From Pseudomonas farsensis (GTDB lineage: Bacteria > Pseudomonadota > Gammaproteobacteria > Pseudomonadales > Pseudomonadaceae), in NCBI RefSeq assembly GCF_014268805.2, contig NZ_JABWRF020000002.1, positions 1,308,001 to 1,372,000 of the forward strand: DNA of 64,000 bases, read 5' to 3'. Shown here in pieces: positions 9,627 to 17,152 of the stretch; positions within the stretch are counted from its first letter, which is position 1, and every line of letters starts with the position of its first letter. Under the pieces are notes generated by a model, which was not told where the DNA came from, ran no database searches, and worked only from the letters and a program-made list of their open reading frames with translations. Position numbers and translations under genes: made by a program.

Positions 9627-11270
9627 ATGAACCTGCATCAGTTCGCTGAAACCCACGAAGTCAGCAACCAGCCGCCACCGCTGGACGGCGCCAACCTCTA
9701 CCGCCTCGACCTGCCCCTGCAGGAATGGGTGCGGCGCTGTGGGGCCGGCTGGGCCGAGTCGCGCATCGATGCCTACGGTGCGCTGGCCGGTGGCCCGCTG
9801 ATGGACGCAGGGTTTCTGGCCAATGCGCACAAGCCCGAATTCAGTAGCCACGACCGCTACGGGCACCGCATCGACCTGGTGACGTTTCACCCGGCCTACC
9901 ACCAGCTTATGCGCACTGCCGTCGAGCATGGCCTGCCGTCGCTGCCTTGGGCCGAGCCGCGCGCGGGCGCCCATGTCGCCCGCGCGGCCATGACCTACCT
10001 GCACAGCCAGGCCGAAGCCGGCAGCGGCTGCCCGCTGACCATGACCTTCGCGGCGGTGCCGGCGTTGCGCCTGCAACCGGAGCTGGCCGGCTACTGGCTG
10101 CCCAAACTGCTCAGCCGCGAGTATGACCCACGCAACGTAGGGGCCCAGCACAAGGCCGGGGTCACCTTCGGCATGGCCATGACCGAGAAGCAGGGCGGCA
10201 CCGATGTGCGCGCCAACACCACCCGCGCCTACCCGGTGGGCGCCCCCGGCCCGGCGCAGCCCTACGAGCTGGTGGGGCACAAGTGGTTCTGCTCGGCGCC
10301 GATGTGCGACGCCTTCCTGACCCTGGCCCAGACCGACAAAGGCTTGAGCTGCTTTTTGCTGCCGCGCCACCGCCCTGACGACCAGCGCAACCAGTTCTAT
10401 ATCCAGCGCCTGAAGAACAAGCTCGGCAATTGCTCCAACGCGTCCAGCGAAGTCGAGTTTCGCGGCGCGCTGGCGTGGATGGTCGGTGAAGAAGGCCGCG
10501 GTGTGCCGACCATCATTGAAATGGTCGGCATGACCCGCTTCGATTGCATGGTCGGCTCCAGCGCACTGATGCGCCAGGCCCTGACCCAGGCAGCGCACCA
10601 CTGCGCGCATCGCAAGGTGGGCGGGCGCCTGCTGGCCGAGCAGCCGTTGATGCAGAACGTGCTTGCCGACCTGGCACTCGAAAGCGAGGCCGCGCTGGCG
10701 CTGAGCCTGCGCATGGGCCAGGCGCTGGACCAGCCCGACGACCCGCAGCAGGTGCACTTTGCCCGGCTGGTCACCGCGGTGGGCAAGTACTGGGTGTGCA
10801 AGCGCGCCCCGGCGATGATCAACGAGGCCGCCGAATGCCTGGGCGGCGCGGGGTATGTCGAAGACAGCATCCTGCCGCGCCTGTACCGCGAGGCGCCGGT
10901 CAACTCGACCTGGGAAGGCTCGGGCAACGTGCAGTGCCTGGATGTACTGCGCGCCCTGTCCAAAGAGCCCGGCGTGTTGGATGCGCTGTTTGCCGAACTG
11001 GGCGATGGCCACGGCGACCCGCGTCTGGCAGCGTTCATCGGCAACCTCAAAGGGGCGTTTACCGACACCGCCGACCTGCCTTACCGCGCCCGCCAGTTGA
11101 CCGAAGACATCGCCCTGGCGCTGCAGGCCAAACTGTTGCTCGAAGCCGGAAATGCCACGGTCAGTGATGCGTTCATCTCCAGCCGGCTGGCCGGTGGTGG
11201 CCGGGCGTACGGCGCGCTGCCACGCGGGGTGGATGCCGAGGCACTGGTGGCGCGTGTTACACCGCTGTAA
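9627..11270 (+). CDS. aidB: AidB-like acyl-CoA dehydrogenase
   Basis: A 547-residue flavoprotein of the acyl-CoA dehydrogenase superfamily, closest by layout to AidB of the adaptive alkylation response (541 residues in E. coli). Features are the long N-terminal extension (LYRLDLPLQEWV...), the FAD-binding MAMTEKQGGTDVRANTT segment, and the C-terminal AAECLGGAGYVEDSILPRLYREAPVNSTWEGSGN block, which holds the active-site region. A strong CCAGGAGG ribosome-binding site lies before the ATG. AidB is proposed to protect DNA or destroy alkylating agents. The gene stands alone, with no ada or alkB beside it. Confidence 0.88.
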   Translation: MNLHQFAETHEVSNQPPPLDGANLYRLDLPLQEWVRRCGAGWAESRIDAYGALAGGPLMDAGFLANAHKPEFSSHDRYGHRIDLVTFHPAYHQLMRTAVEHGLPSLPWAEPRAGAHVARAAMTYLHSQAEAGSGCPLTMTFAAVPALRLQPELAGYWLPKLLSREYDPRNVGAQHKAGVTFGMAMTEKQGGTDVRANTTRAYPVGAPGPAQPYELVGHKWFCSAPMCDAFLTLAQTDKGLSCFLLPRHRPDDQRNQFYIQRLKNKLGNCSNASSEVEFRGALAWMVGEEGRGVPTIIEMVGMTRFDCMVGSSALMRQALTQAAHHCAHRKVGGRLLAEQPLMQNVLADLALESEAALALSLRMGQALDQPDDPQQVHFARLVTAVGKYWVCKRAPAMINEAAECLGGAGYVEDSILPRLYREAPVNSTWEGSGNVQCLDVLRALSKEPGVLDALFAELGDGHGDPRLAAFIGNLKGAFTDTADLPYRARQLTEDIALALQAKLLLEAGNATVSDAFISSRLAGGGRAYGALPRGVDAEALVARVTPL

Positions 11271-11287
11271 TTACCTGCTCACGCCTG

Positions 11288-11400
11288 TGTAGGAGCGGCC
11301 TTGTGTCGCGATGGGCTGCGCAGCAGCCCCAGGATCTGCGTATCGCGCAAAATTGCCGGGGCCGCCTCGCAGCCCATCGCGGCACAAGGCCGCTCCTACA
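11288..11400. repeat. REP palindrome pair
   Basis: Inverted REP copies, TGTAGGAGCGGCCTTGTG at the left and its complement at the right, occupy the gap after the AidB-like gene and could act as a transcription or RNA-stability boundary. Confidence 0.88.
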
Positions 11401-11494
11401 TGATCACGCTCTGGCGAGCACTTTACGGGGGTGTATTTACCTTGCAACGCAGGCAAGATGGCTGTCATGCATGTCTGAAGACAGGATACCTAGC

Positions 11495-12958
11495 GTGAGC
11501 CAAGCGTTTGAAGTCGTTACTACCCCTGAACAGGCCGTCGACCGTCTGGCGGCCCTGCATGAACAAGCCACCGGTGCCCTCAGCCAGGCGCTCAAGCGTT
11601 ACCTCAAGGACCGCACCGAACCCGGTGAAGACGAGCGCGCGCTGTACCGCTACCCGGCGCTGCGCCTGACCTACTTCAGCCAAGGCGAAGTGGCCGCCAC
11701 CACCCGTGCCTACGCCAAGGTGCAAGTGGCCGGCACCTACAGCGTCACCGTCACCCAGCCCGCTGCATTTCGCGGCTATCTGCTCGAGCAACTGCGCCCG
11801 CTGATGCATGACTACACCGTCACCGTCGAAGTCGGTGTCAGCGAGCAGAACATCCCGTACCCCTATGTGGTCGATCAGGGCGACGAGCTGGCCGGCAGCG
11901 GCATCACCGCCGCGCAGCTGGCGCGGGTATTCCCCAGCACCGACCTGTCGGCGGCCACTGACAACATTGCCGACGGCCTGTACGACTGGGAAAGCGCCGA
12001 AACCCTGCCGCTGGCGCTGTTTGACGCCGCCCGCACCGATTTCTCGCTGCGCCGCCTGGTGCATTACACCGGCAGCGACTGGCGGCACATGCAGCCGTGG
12101 ATTCTGCTGACCAACTATCACCGCTATGTCGACCAGTTCATCGCCCATGGCCTTGAGCAACTGCGCGATGACCCGCGCTTCGTGCGCATGGTGCTGCCCG
12201 GCAACGTGGTCATCGAAAAGGCCATGGACAACGGCGAGGCCCAGGCACTGGTTGCCGGTGTGGTCTGGCACCGCTACCAGATGCCGGCCTACCACTTGAT
12301 CGCCGCCGACGGTGACGGGGTCACTTTGGTCAACATCGGCGTCGGCCCTTCCAACGCCAAGAACATCACCGACCACTTGGCCGTGTTGCGTCCGCACTGC
12401 TGGCTGATGATTGGCCACTGCGGCGGCCTGCGCCAGTCGCAGACCATCGGCGACTATGTGCTGGCCCACGCCTACATGCGCCGCGACGGTATTCTCGACC
12501 GCGTGGTGCCGCCGAACATCCCCATCCCGGCGCTGGCCGAGGTGCAAATGGCCTTGCAGGAAGCGGCGGCGCAAGTTACCGGCGAGCGTGGCGAGCAGTT
12601 GAAGAAACGCCTGCGCACCGGCACCGTGCTGACTTACGACGACCGCAACTGGGAGCTGCGCTGGGCCCAGGAACGGCCGTTGATCAACCTGTCGCGTGCC
12701 GTTGCGGTAGACATGGAAAGCGGCACCATCGCCGCCCAGGGTTATCGCCTGCGCGTGCCGTACGGCACGTTGTTGTGTGTCTCCGACAAGCCGCTGCACA
12801 GCGAGATCAAGCTGCCGGGCTCGGCCAATGCGTTCTACAACCGCGCGGTCAGCCAGCACCTGAAAATCGGCATCGCGGCGCTGGACCTGCTGCGTACCGA
12901 GCTCAACTCGCTGCACTCGCGTAAACTGCGCAGCTTCGATGAGCCGCCGTTCCGCTGA
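11495..12958 (+). CDS. amn: AMP nucleosidase
   Basis: Hydrolyses the N-glycosidic bond of AMP to adenine and ribose 5-phosphate, helping to set adenylate pools. The N-terminal AMP_N domain (about 1-170) is followed by a phosphorylase-type catalytic domain with VNIGVGPSNAKNITDHLAVLRP, GHCGGLR and AVDMESGTIAAQGYR. The GTG at 11495 (487 residues, SQAFEVV...) is chosen because AGGA precedes it at good spacing; an in-frame ATG at 11471 would add eight residues. The E. coli enzyme has 484 residues. rluE starts 6 bp after the stop. Confidence 0.94.
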   Translation: MSQAFEVVTTPEQAVDRLAALHEQATGALSQALKRYLKDRTEPGEDERALYRYPALRLTYFSQGEVAATTRAYAKVQVAGTYSVTVTQPAAFRGYLLEQLRPLMHDYTVTVEVGVSEQNIPYPYVVDQGDELAGSGITAAQLARVFPSTDLSAATDNIADGLYDWESAETLPLALFDAARTDFSLRRLVHYTGSDWRHMQPWILLTNYHRYVDQFIAHGLEQLRDDPRFVRMVLPGNVVIEKAMDNGEAQALVAGVVWHRYQMPAYHLIAADGDGVTLVNIGVGPSNAKNITDHLAVLRPHCWLMIGHCGGLRQSQTIGDYVLAHAYMRRDGILDRVVPPNIPIPALAEVQMALQEAAAQVTGERGEQLKKRLRTGTVLTYDDRNWELRWAQERPLINLSRAVAVDMESGTIAAQGYRLRVPYGTLLCVSDKPLHSEIKLPGSANAFYNRAVSQHLKIGIAALDLLRTELNSLHSRKLRSFDEPPFR

Positions 12959-12964
12959 GGACCC

Positions 12965-13594
12965 ATGCCCCTGCCTCCCCGCAACACCCCGCGCCGCCCG
13001 GCGGCGCGTCCTGCCGGCCCACGGCGCCAGCCCAAGGCGCCGCCGGCCGAGCCACGCCTGATCCTGTTCAACAAGCCGTTCGACGTACTCACCCAGTTCA
13101 GCGACGGCGAGGGCCGCGCCACGCTCAAGGACTACGTCGATATCCCCGGTATCTACCCGGCCGGGCGGTTGGACCGCGACAGTGAAGGCCTGCTGCTGCT
13201 GACCAACGACGGGCGCCTGCAAGCGCGCATCGCCGACCCCAAGCACAAGCTGGCCAAGACTTACTGGGTGCAGGTGGAGGGCGAGCCGAGCGCCGAGCAG
13301 GTGCAGCGGTTGCGCGAGGGTGTCGAGTTGAACGACGGGCCAACCTTGCCGGCCGAGGCGCGCGTGCTCGATGAGCCGCAGCTATGGCCGCGCAACCCGC
13401 CGGTACGTTTTCGCAAGAGCGTGCCGACGGCGTGGCTGGAGCTGGTGATTCGCGAAGGGCGCAACCGCCAGGTGCGGCGCATGACCGCTGCGGTCGGGCT
13501 GCCGACCTTGCGCCTGGTGCGGGTGAAGATTGGCGACTGGACCCTCGACGGCCTGGACCAAGGCTGCTGGCGCGAAGTGCCGGCCACGCTCTGA
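12965..13594 (+). CDS. rluE: 23S rRNA pseudouridine synthase RluE
   Basis: A 209-residue RsuA-family pseudouridine synthase, similar to E. coli RluE, which modifies U2457 of 23S rRNA. It has the family signature [17 protein letters not shown] with the catalytic aspartate, [28 protein letters not shown] and [15 protein letters not shown]. There is no S4 domain; instead there is a short Pro/Arg-rich N-terminal tail of about 30 residues. It lies 6 bp behind amn, so the two genes are co-transcribed. Confidence 0.93.
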   Translation: MPLPPRNTPRRPAARPAGPRRQPKAPPAEPRLILFNKPFDVLTQFSDGEGRATLKDYVDIPGIYPAGRLDRDSEGLLLLTNDGRLQARIADPKHKLAKTYWVQVEGEPSAEQVQRLREGVELNDGPTLPAEARVLDEPQLWPRNPPVRFRKSVPTAWLELVIREGRNRQVRRMTAAVGLPTLRLVRVKIGDWTLDGLDQGCWREVPATL

Positions 13595-13621
13595 CTTGCC
13601 ACAGCGGCTGGCCCCGGCCTC

Positions 13622-13736
13622 TGTAGGAGCGGCCTTGTGCCGCGAAAGGGCTGCGTAGCAGCCCCAATATCGCGACTTCATGCAGTATCGCCGGGGTCGC
13701 TACGCGCCCCGTTCGCGGCACAAGGCCGCTCCTACA
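13622..13736. repeat. REP palindrome pair
   Basis: Inverted REP copies between the convergent rluE and DUF2788 genes: TGTAGGAGCGGCCTTGTG at the left, complement at the right. Likely also a bidirectional transcript end. Confidence 0.88.
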
Positions 13737-13774
13737 GAGGGGCGCGATAGCGCAGGGATACGGCCCTGGCGGGC

Positions 13775-13978
13775 TTACACCCCTTCGATAAAGCCCACCA
13801 CCACGCTCTTGATGATGAACGCCAGCACCCCCAGCCCGAGCACAAAGAACAGGATCATCGTGCCGAAGCGCCCGGCCTTGGACTTCTTCGCCAGGTCCCA
13901 GACGATGAAACCCATGAAACCGATCAGTACGGTGACCAGGATGATCATCATCCATTCTTCGAATACGGCGGGATCCAT
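13775..13978 (-). CDS. DUF2788 small membrane protein
   Basis: A 67-residue protein with two hydrophobic segments (about 9-27 and 42-62) joined by a basic loop DLAKKSKAGRFG. It resembles the DUF2788 family of small inner-membrane proteins of gamma-proteobacteria. The role is unknown. It faces away from the Lrp regulator and is monocistronic. Confidence 0.8.
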   Translation of the reverse strand: MDPAVFEEWMMIILVTVLIGFMGFIVWDLAKKSKAGRFGTMILFFVLGLGVLAFIIKSVVVGFIEGV

Positions 13979-14031
13979 CTGTTCGCTCCGGGCAGGTTGA
14001 AAACCCGATCATACGCCGGGCGGCAGGTGAT

Positions 14032-14508
14032 TCAACGCAGGTGGGTCAATGGCATCTCGGTACTGGCCAACACCTGGTTCAGCACAAAGCTCGAACGCAC
14101 GCTGGTTACCCCTTCGATGCGCGTCAGGCTGCCGAGCAGCAATTTCTGGTAATGGTCCATGTCTGGCACCACCACTTTCAACTGATAGTCGGCGTCCATC
14201 CCGGTCACCAAGCTGCATTCGAGCACCTGTGGCAGGTTGCGGATGGCCGCCTCGAACGTCTCGAAACGCTCAGGGGTGTGCCGGTCCATGCCGATCAGCA
14301 CATACGCGGTGAGGCTCAACCCCAGCTTCTTGCGGTCGAGCAGCGCCACCTGGCGCGAGATATAGCCGTCGTCTTCGAGCTGCTTGACCCGGCGCGAGCA
14401 CGGCGAAGGCGACAGGCCGATGCGCTCGGCCAGTTCCTGGTTGGAGATGCGCGCGTCGCGCTGCAATTCGGCAAGAATGCTCAGGTCGTAGCGGTCGAGC
14501 TTGCTCAT
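14032..14508 (-). CDS. Lrp/AsnC family transcriptional regulator
   Basis: A 158-residue regulator with an N-terminal AsnC-type winged helix-turn-helix (LDRYDLSILAELQRDARISNQELAERIGLSPSPCSRRVKQLE). A RAM/Lrp ligand-binding domain follows (about 65-150) with VLECSLVTGMDADYQLKV and SVRSSFVLNQV. Such proteins sense amino acids and often act on the divergent gene. Here the divergent side is a 378-bp region holding an intrinsic terminator and then a DUF6515-like gene, so the target is not obvious. Confidence 0.93.
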   Translation of the reverse strand: MSKLDRYDLSILAELQRDARISNQELAERIGLSPSPCSRRVKQLEDDGYISRQVALLDRKKLGLSLTAYVLIGMDRHTPERFETFEAAIRNLPQVLECSLVTGMDADYQLKVVVPDMDHYQKLLLGSLTRIEGVTSVRSSFVLNQVLASTEMPLTHLR

Positions 14509-14794
14509 GAAAGGGGCCTTTTCTATACGGATTGCGGTGAATTATCGAACCTGAGTGAAAAATTGCGCAAGTGCTATTTATCAGAGCAATCTTCGCAATC
14601 CTGTGCTGGCGCCTGTGGCCTATCTTTAACACCAGAATCACTGCCCGGACATCAGTCCACGGCGACGCGCCCCAGGCGGGCGGTCGCGGCTAGCGAACCG
14701 ATCGGTTTTGCAGCCCCCGGGCTACGCACTGTCCAGAAGACGGTACGAGGTGAGCCGGTGTCACAAGCGCCGAGCACGGACAACATTTCCCGAA

Positions 14795-14820
14795 GGGAGG
14801 CCGCAAGGCCTCCCTTTTTT
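14795..14820 (+). terminator. Intrinsic terminator without an upstream ORF
   Basis: GGGAGGCC, loop GCAA-type, GGCCTCCC followed by TTTTTT makes a textbook plus-strand terminator. It sits inside the 378-bp intergenic region 14509-14886, with no plus-strand gene ending before it. It may terminate a small RNA or a premature leader transcript starting near 14600. No known riboswitch consensus was recognised in 14560-14795. Confidence 0.75.
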
Positions 14821-14886
14821 CATGCCTGCGCCACGGCCTTGCGCGGTAGACTGGCGGCCTGCAGGTTTTCCATAGCGAGGCAAAAC

Positions 14887-15717
14887 ATGAGGTCGCGCAT
14901 CTGGCAGTTGGCAGGTGTTGGTCTGCTGGGCCTGGGCATCAGCCTGGGCGCGTTGGCCCAAGGGCCGGGCGACGGTCCACAGGACCCCAATGCAAATGGC
15001 AATGGTGGGCGTGGCTCGCCGCTTAACTCGCGCGATGAAGTGCGCCAGACCCAACCGCCGCGCCAAGGCTATTACCAGGATATCCCCCGGCGCCCCGGCG
15101 AAAATCGCCAATGGCAGGCCGGCGGCCCCGATCAGCGCCACGGCGGCGAATGGGCCGGGCGCCCGGACGGCCACGGTAATGGCTGGGGGCCGGGGCCGCA
15201 GTATCGGCCGGGCCACAGCATCGACCGTTTCCCTGAGCGTCCATGGAAGGTGCCGTACCGGGGCCAGGAGTATTACTACTCCGGCGGCTACTGGTATCGC
15301 CCCAATGGCGGCAGCTATATCGTGGTAAACCCGCCTTATGGGGTGCGGGTGAGTTACCTGCCGTCCTATGCGCGGGAAGTCTGGTCGGGCGGGGCGTTGT
15401 TCTTTCTGGTGGCCGACACCTGGTACCAGTACCAGTCGAGCAGCCAGGAGTATGTGGTGGTCAGCCCGCCGGTGCAGGCGCCAGCGCCGCTGCCAGTGCA
15501 GCAACAAGGCAACAGCTATGACGTGGTCGCCTACCCGATGTACGGCCAAGGCCCCGAGCAGCAGGAGCAGGACCGCTTCCAGTGCCACCGCTGGGCCGTT
15601 AGCCAGTCTGGCTTCGACCCGGCCACGGCCACCTACGCGCCACCGGCCAACGTCGCCGACAACTATCGGCGCGCCCTCGGTGCCTGCCTGGGCGGGCGCG
15701 GTTACAGCATCAACTGA
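14887..15717 (+). CDS. DUF6515-like secreted protein
   Basis: A 276-residue exported protein: signal peptide MRSRIWQLAGVGLLGLGISLGALAQ, then a low-complexity Gly/Asn/Pro/Arg-rich stretch (about 25-110). The folded part contains YRGQEYYYSGGYWYRP and WYQYQSSSQEYVVV repeats typical of DUF6515. A C-terminal segment, RFQCHRWAVSQSGFDP, resembles a YMGG/DUF3300-like Cys-containing domain. The start at 14887 follows GCGAGG and the signal sequence; the longer open frame upstream is shadow. The function is unknown and probably envelope-related. Confidence 0.78.
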   Translation: MRSRIWQLAGVGLLGLGISLGALAQGPGDGPQDPNANGNGGRGSPLNSRDEVRQTQPPRQGYYQDIPRRPGENRQWQAGGPDQRHGGEWAGRPDGHGNGWGPGPQYRPGHSIDRFPERPWKVPYRGQEYYYSGGYWYRPNGGSYIVVNPPYGVRVSYLPSYAREVWSGGALFFLVADTWYQYQSSSQEYVVVSPPVQAPAPLPVQQQGNSYDVVAYPMYGQGPEQQEQDRFQCHRWAVSQSGFDPATATYAPPANVADNYRRALGACLGGRGYSIN

Positions 15718-15720
15718 CGG

Positions 15721-16590
15721 CTACACGGGGTCGGCGTGCACCATCACATCGGCCCGCGGGTAGCGCTCGCGGATTGCCGCCGAGGCCTGCACGCACAGCT
15801 CGTGGGCCTGGTGCAGCGGCAGGTCGCCGGGCAACTCCAGATGCAACTGCACGAACCAGTGGCTGCCCGATACCCGGCTGCGCAAATCGTGCACGCCTTG
15901 CACCCCAGGTATCGCCAGCACCATTTCGAGCATGCGCTCGCCAATATCGGCGGGCAGTTCCTGGTCCATCAGGATCGCGGTACTTTCCCGGGCGATTTGC
16001 AGCGCGCTCCAGAGGATGTACACGGCGATGCCCAGGCCGAACAGCGCATCCAGTTGCGGCCAGCCAAAACGCGCCAGCACCAGTGCAAGCAGAATGCTGC
16101 CGTTGAGCAGCAGGTCGGAGCGGTAATGCAGCGAGTCGGCGCGCACGGCGGTGGAGCCGGTGAGGCGGATCACCTTGCGCTGGAACGCCAGCAAGGCCAC
16201 GGTCAGCACCAGTGACAGCACCATCACGCCGATGCCGGCCGCCGTGTCGCCCAAGGGTTGCGGCGCCTGTAACCGCTGCACCGCCTGCACCCCGATCAAC
16301 ACCGCACTGACGCCAATGAACAGCGCCTGCGCCATGCCGGCCAGGGCCTCGGCCTTGCCGTGGCCAAAGCGGTGGTCGTCATCGGCCGGGCGCAATGCGT
16401 AATGCACCGCGAGCAAATTAAGGAATGACGCGACCGCATCCAGCGCCGAATCGGTAAGCCCGGCCAGCAGGCTCACCGAACCACTCAGCCACCAGGCGAT
16501 GGCCTTGGTCACCACCAGGATGCTCGCCACCGTTAGCGAGGCGCGGGTGGCCAGGCGCAGCAGGCGTTGGTGTTCGGCGCTGACGGTCAT
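15721..16590 (-). CDS. fieF: Cation diffusion facilitator (FieF-like)
   Basis: A 289-residue CDF-family divalent metal/proton antiporter with six membrane helices and a cytoplasmic C-terminal domain (about 205-289). Metal-site motifs are seen in TM2 (LTDSALDAVASF) and the DDHRFGHGKAEALAGM loop, plus a second aspartate set in TM5 (HYRSDLLLNGSILLAL). This pattern is of the FieF iron/zinc efflux subgroup. It converges on the DUF6515-like gene, with the two stops 3 bp apart. The exact metal cannot be read from the sequence. Confidence 0.88.
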   Translation of the reverse strand: MTVSAEHQRLLRLATRASLTVASILVVTKAIAWWLSGSVSLLAGLTDSALDAVASFLNLLAVHYALRPADDDHRFGHGKAEALAGMAQALFIGVSAVLIGVQAVQRLQAPQPLGDTAAGIGVMVLSLVLTVALLAFQRKVIRLTGSTAVRADSLHYRSDLLLNGSILLALVLARFGWPQLDALFGLGIAVYILWSALQIARESTAILMDQELPADIGERMLEMVLAIPGVQGVHDLRSRVSGSHWFVQLHLELPGDLPLHQAHELCVQASAAIRERYPRADVMVHADPV

Positions 16591-16615
16591 GCTGCTGGCC
16601 CGGCGAGAGGTTGGC

Positions 16616-17035
16616 TCAAGCGGCTGGCACCAGGCCGTAGGCCGCCAACTGCTCGACGCTGCCGCGATGCTGGATCAGCCGTGGGTCGTCCAGCGGCAGG
16701 CGCTGGCCCAGTTCGCTTTCGAGAATAGCCTGCAGCTTGGCGTTGTCGACCTTGCCATCGGCATTGATCGCCGGCTTGAGCTTGGCCGGGTCGATTTGTG
16801 CGCTCTTGCCGCCGGGGTAGTAGATGGCGCCGGTGGCGAAGTCGATACCGAAGGCGATCAGGCCGGGGATGACGTAGAACAGAATACCGATGGCGTCCAT
16901 TGCCACAACGACGGGGTCGATCTTGCCTTCGATCTGACCGCGGCGGTCAGGGTAGAAGATGGTGCCGCAGGCCGTCATTTGGGTCAGCAGGGTGGCGATC
17001 AGGGCGCCGCCGATGACACGGGAAGGGATGCGCAT
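16616..17035 (-). CDS. Putative membrane-anchored lipoprotein
   Basis: A 139-residue protein with a lipoprotein-like N-terminus (LLTQMTAC lipobox at about residue 23). A hydrophobic segment follows at 45-75, and then a soluble tail with LDDPRLIQHRGSVEQLAAYGL. Conserved look-alikes occur in pseudomonads, but I recognise no function. It lies 25 bp upstream of the fieF-like start on the same strand, and divergent from hrpB. Confidence 0.72.
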   Translation of the reverse strand: MRIPSRVIGGALIATLLTQMTACGTIFYPDRRGQIEGKIDPVVVAMDAIGILFYVIPGLIAFGIDFATGAIYYPGGKSAQIDPAKLKPAINADGKVDNAKLQAILESELGQRLPLDDPRLIQHRGSVEQLAAYGLVPAA

Positions 17036-17152
17036 GTGTTTCTCCGAAAATAGACACTACAAGGGGCGTGCATTCGCGCTCGCCTGAAGCTCAGACCATG
17101 ATCGGGCCGGCTCGGTTCGCCGTTATACTCGGACGATTGTTCGAGGACCACC

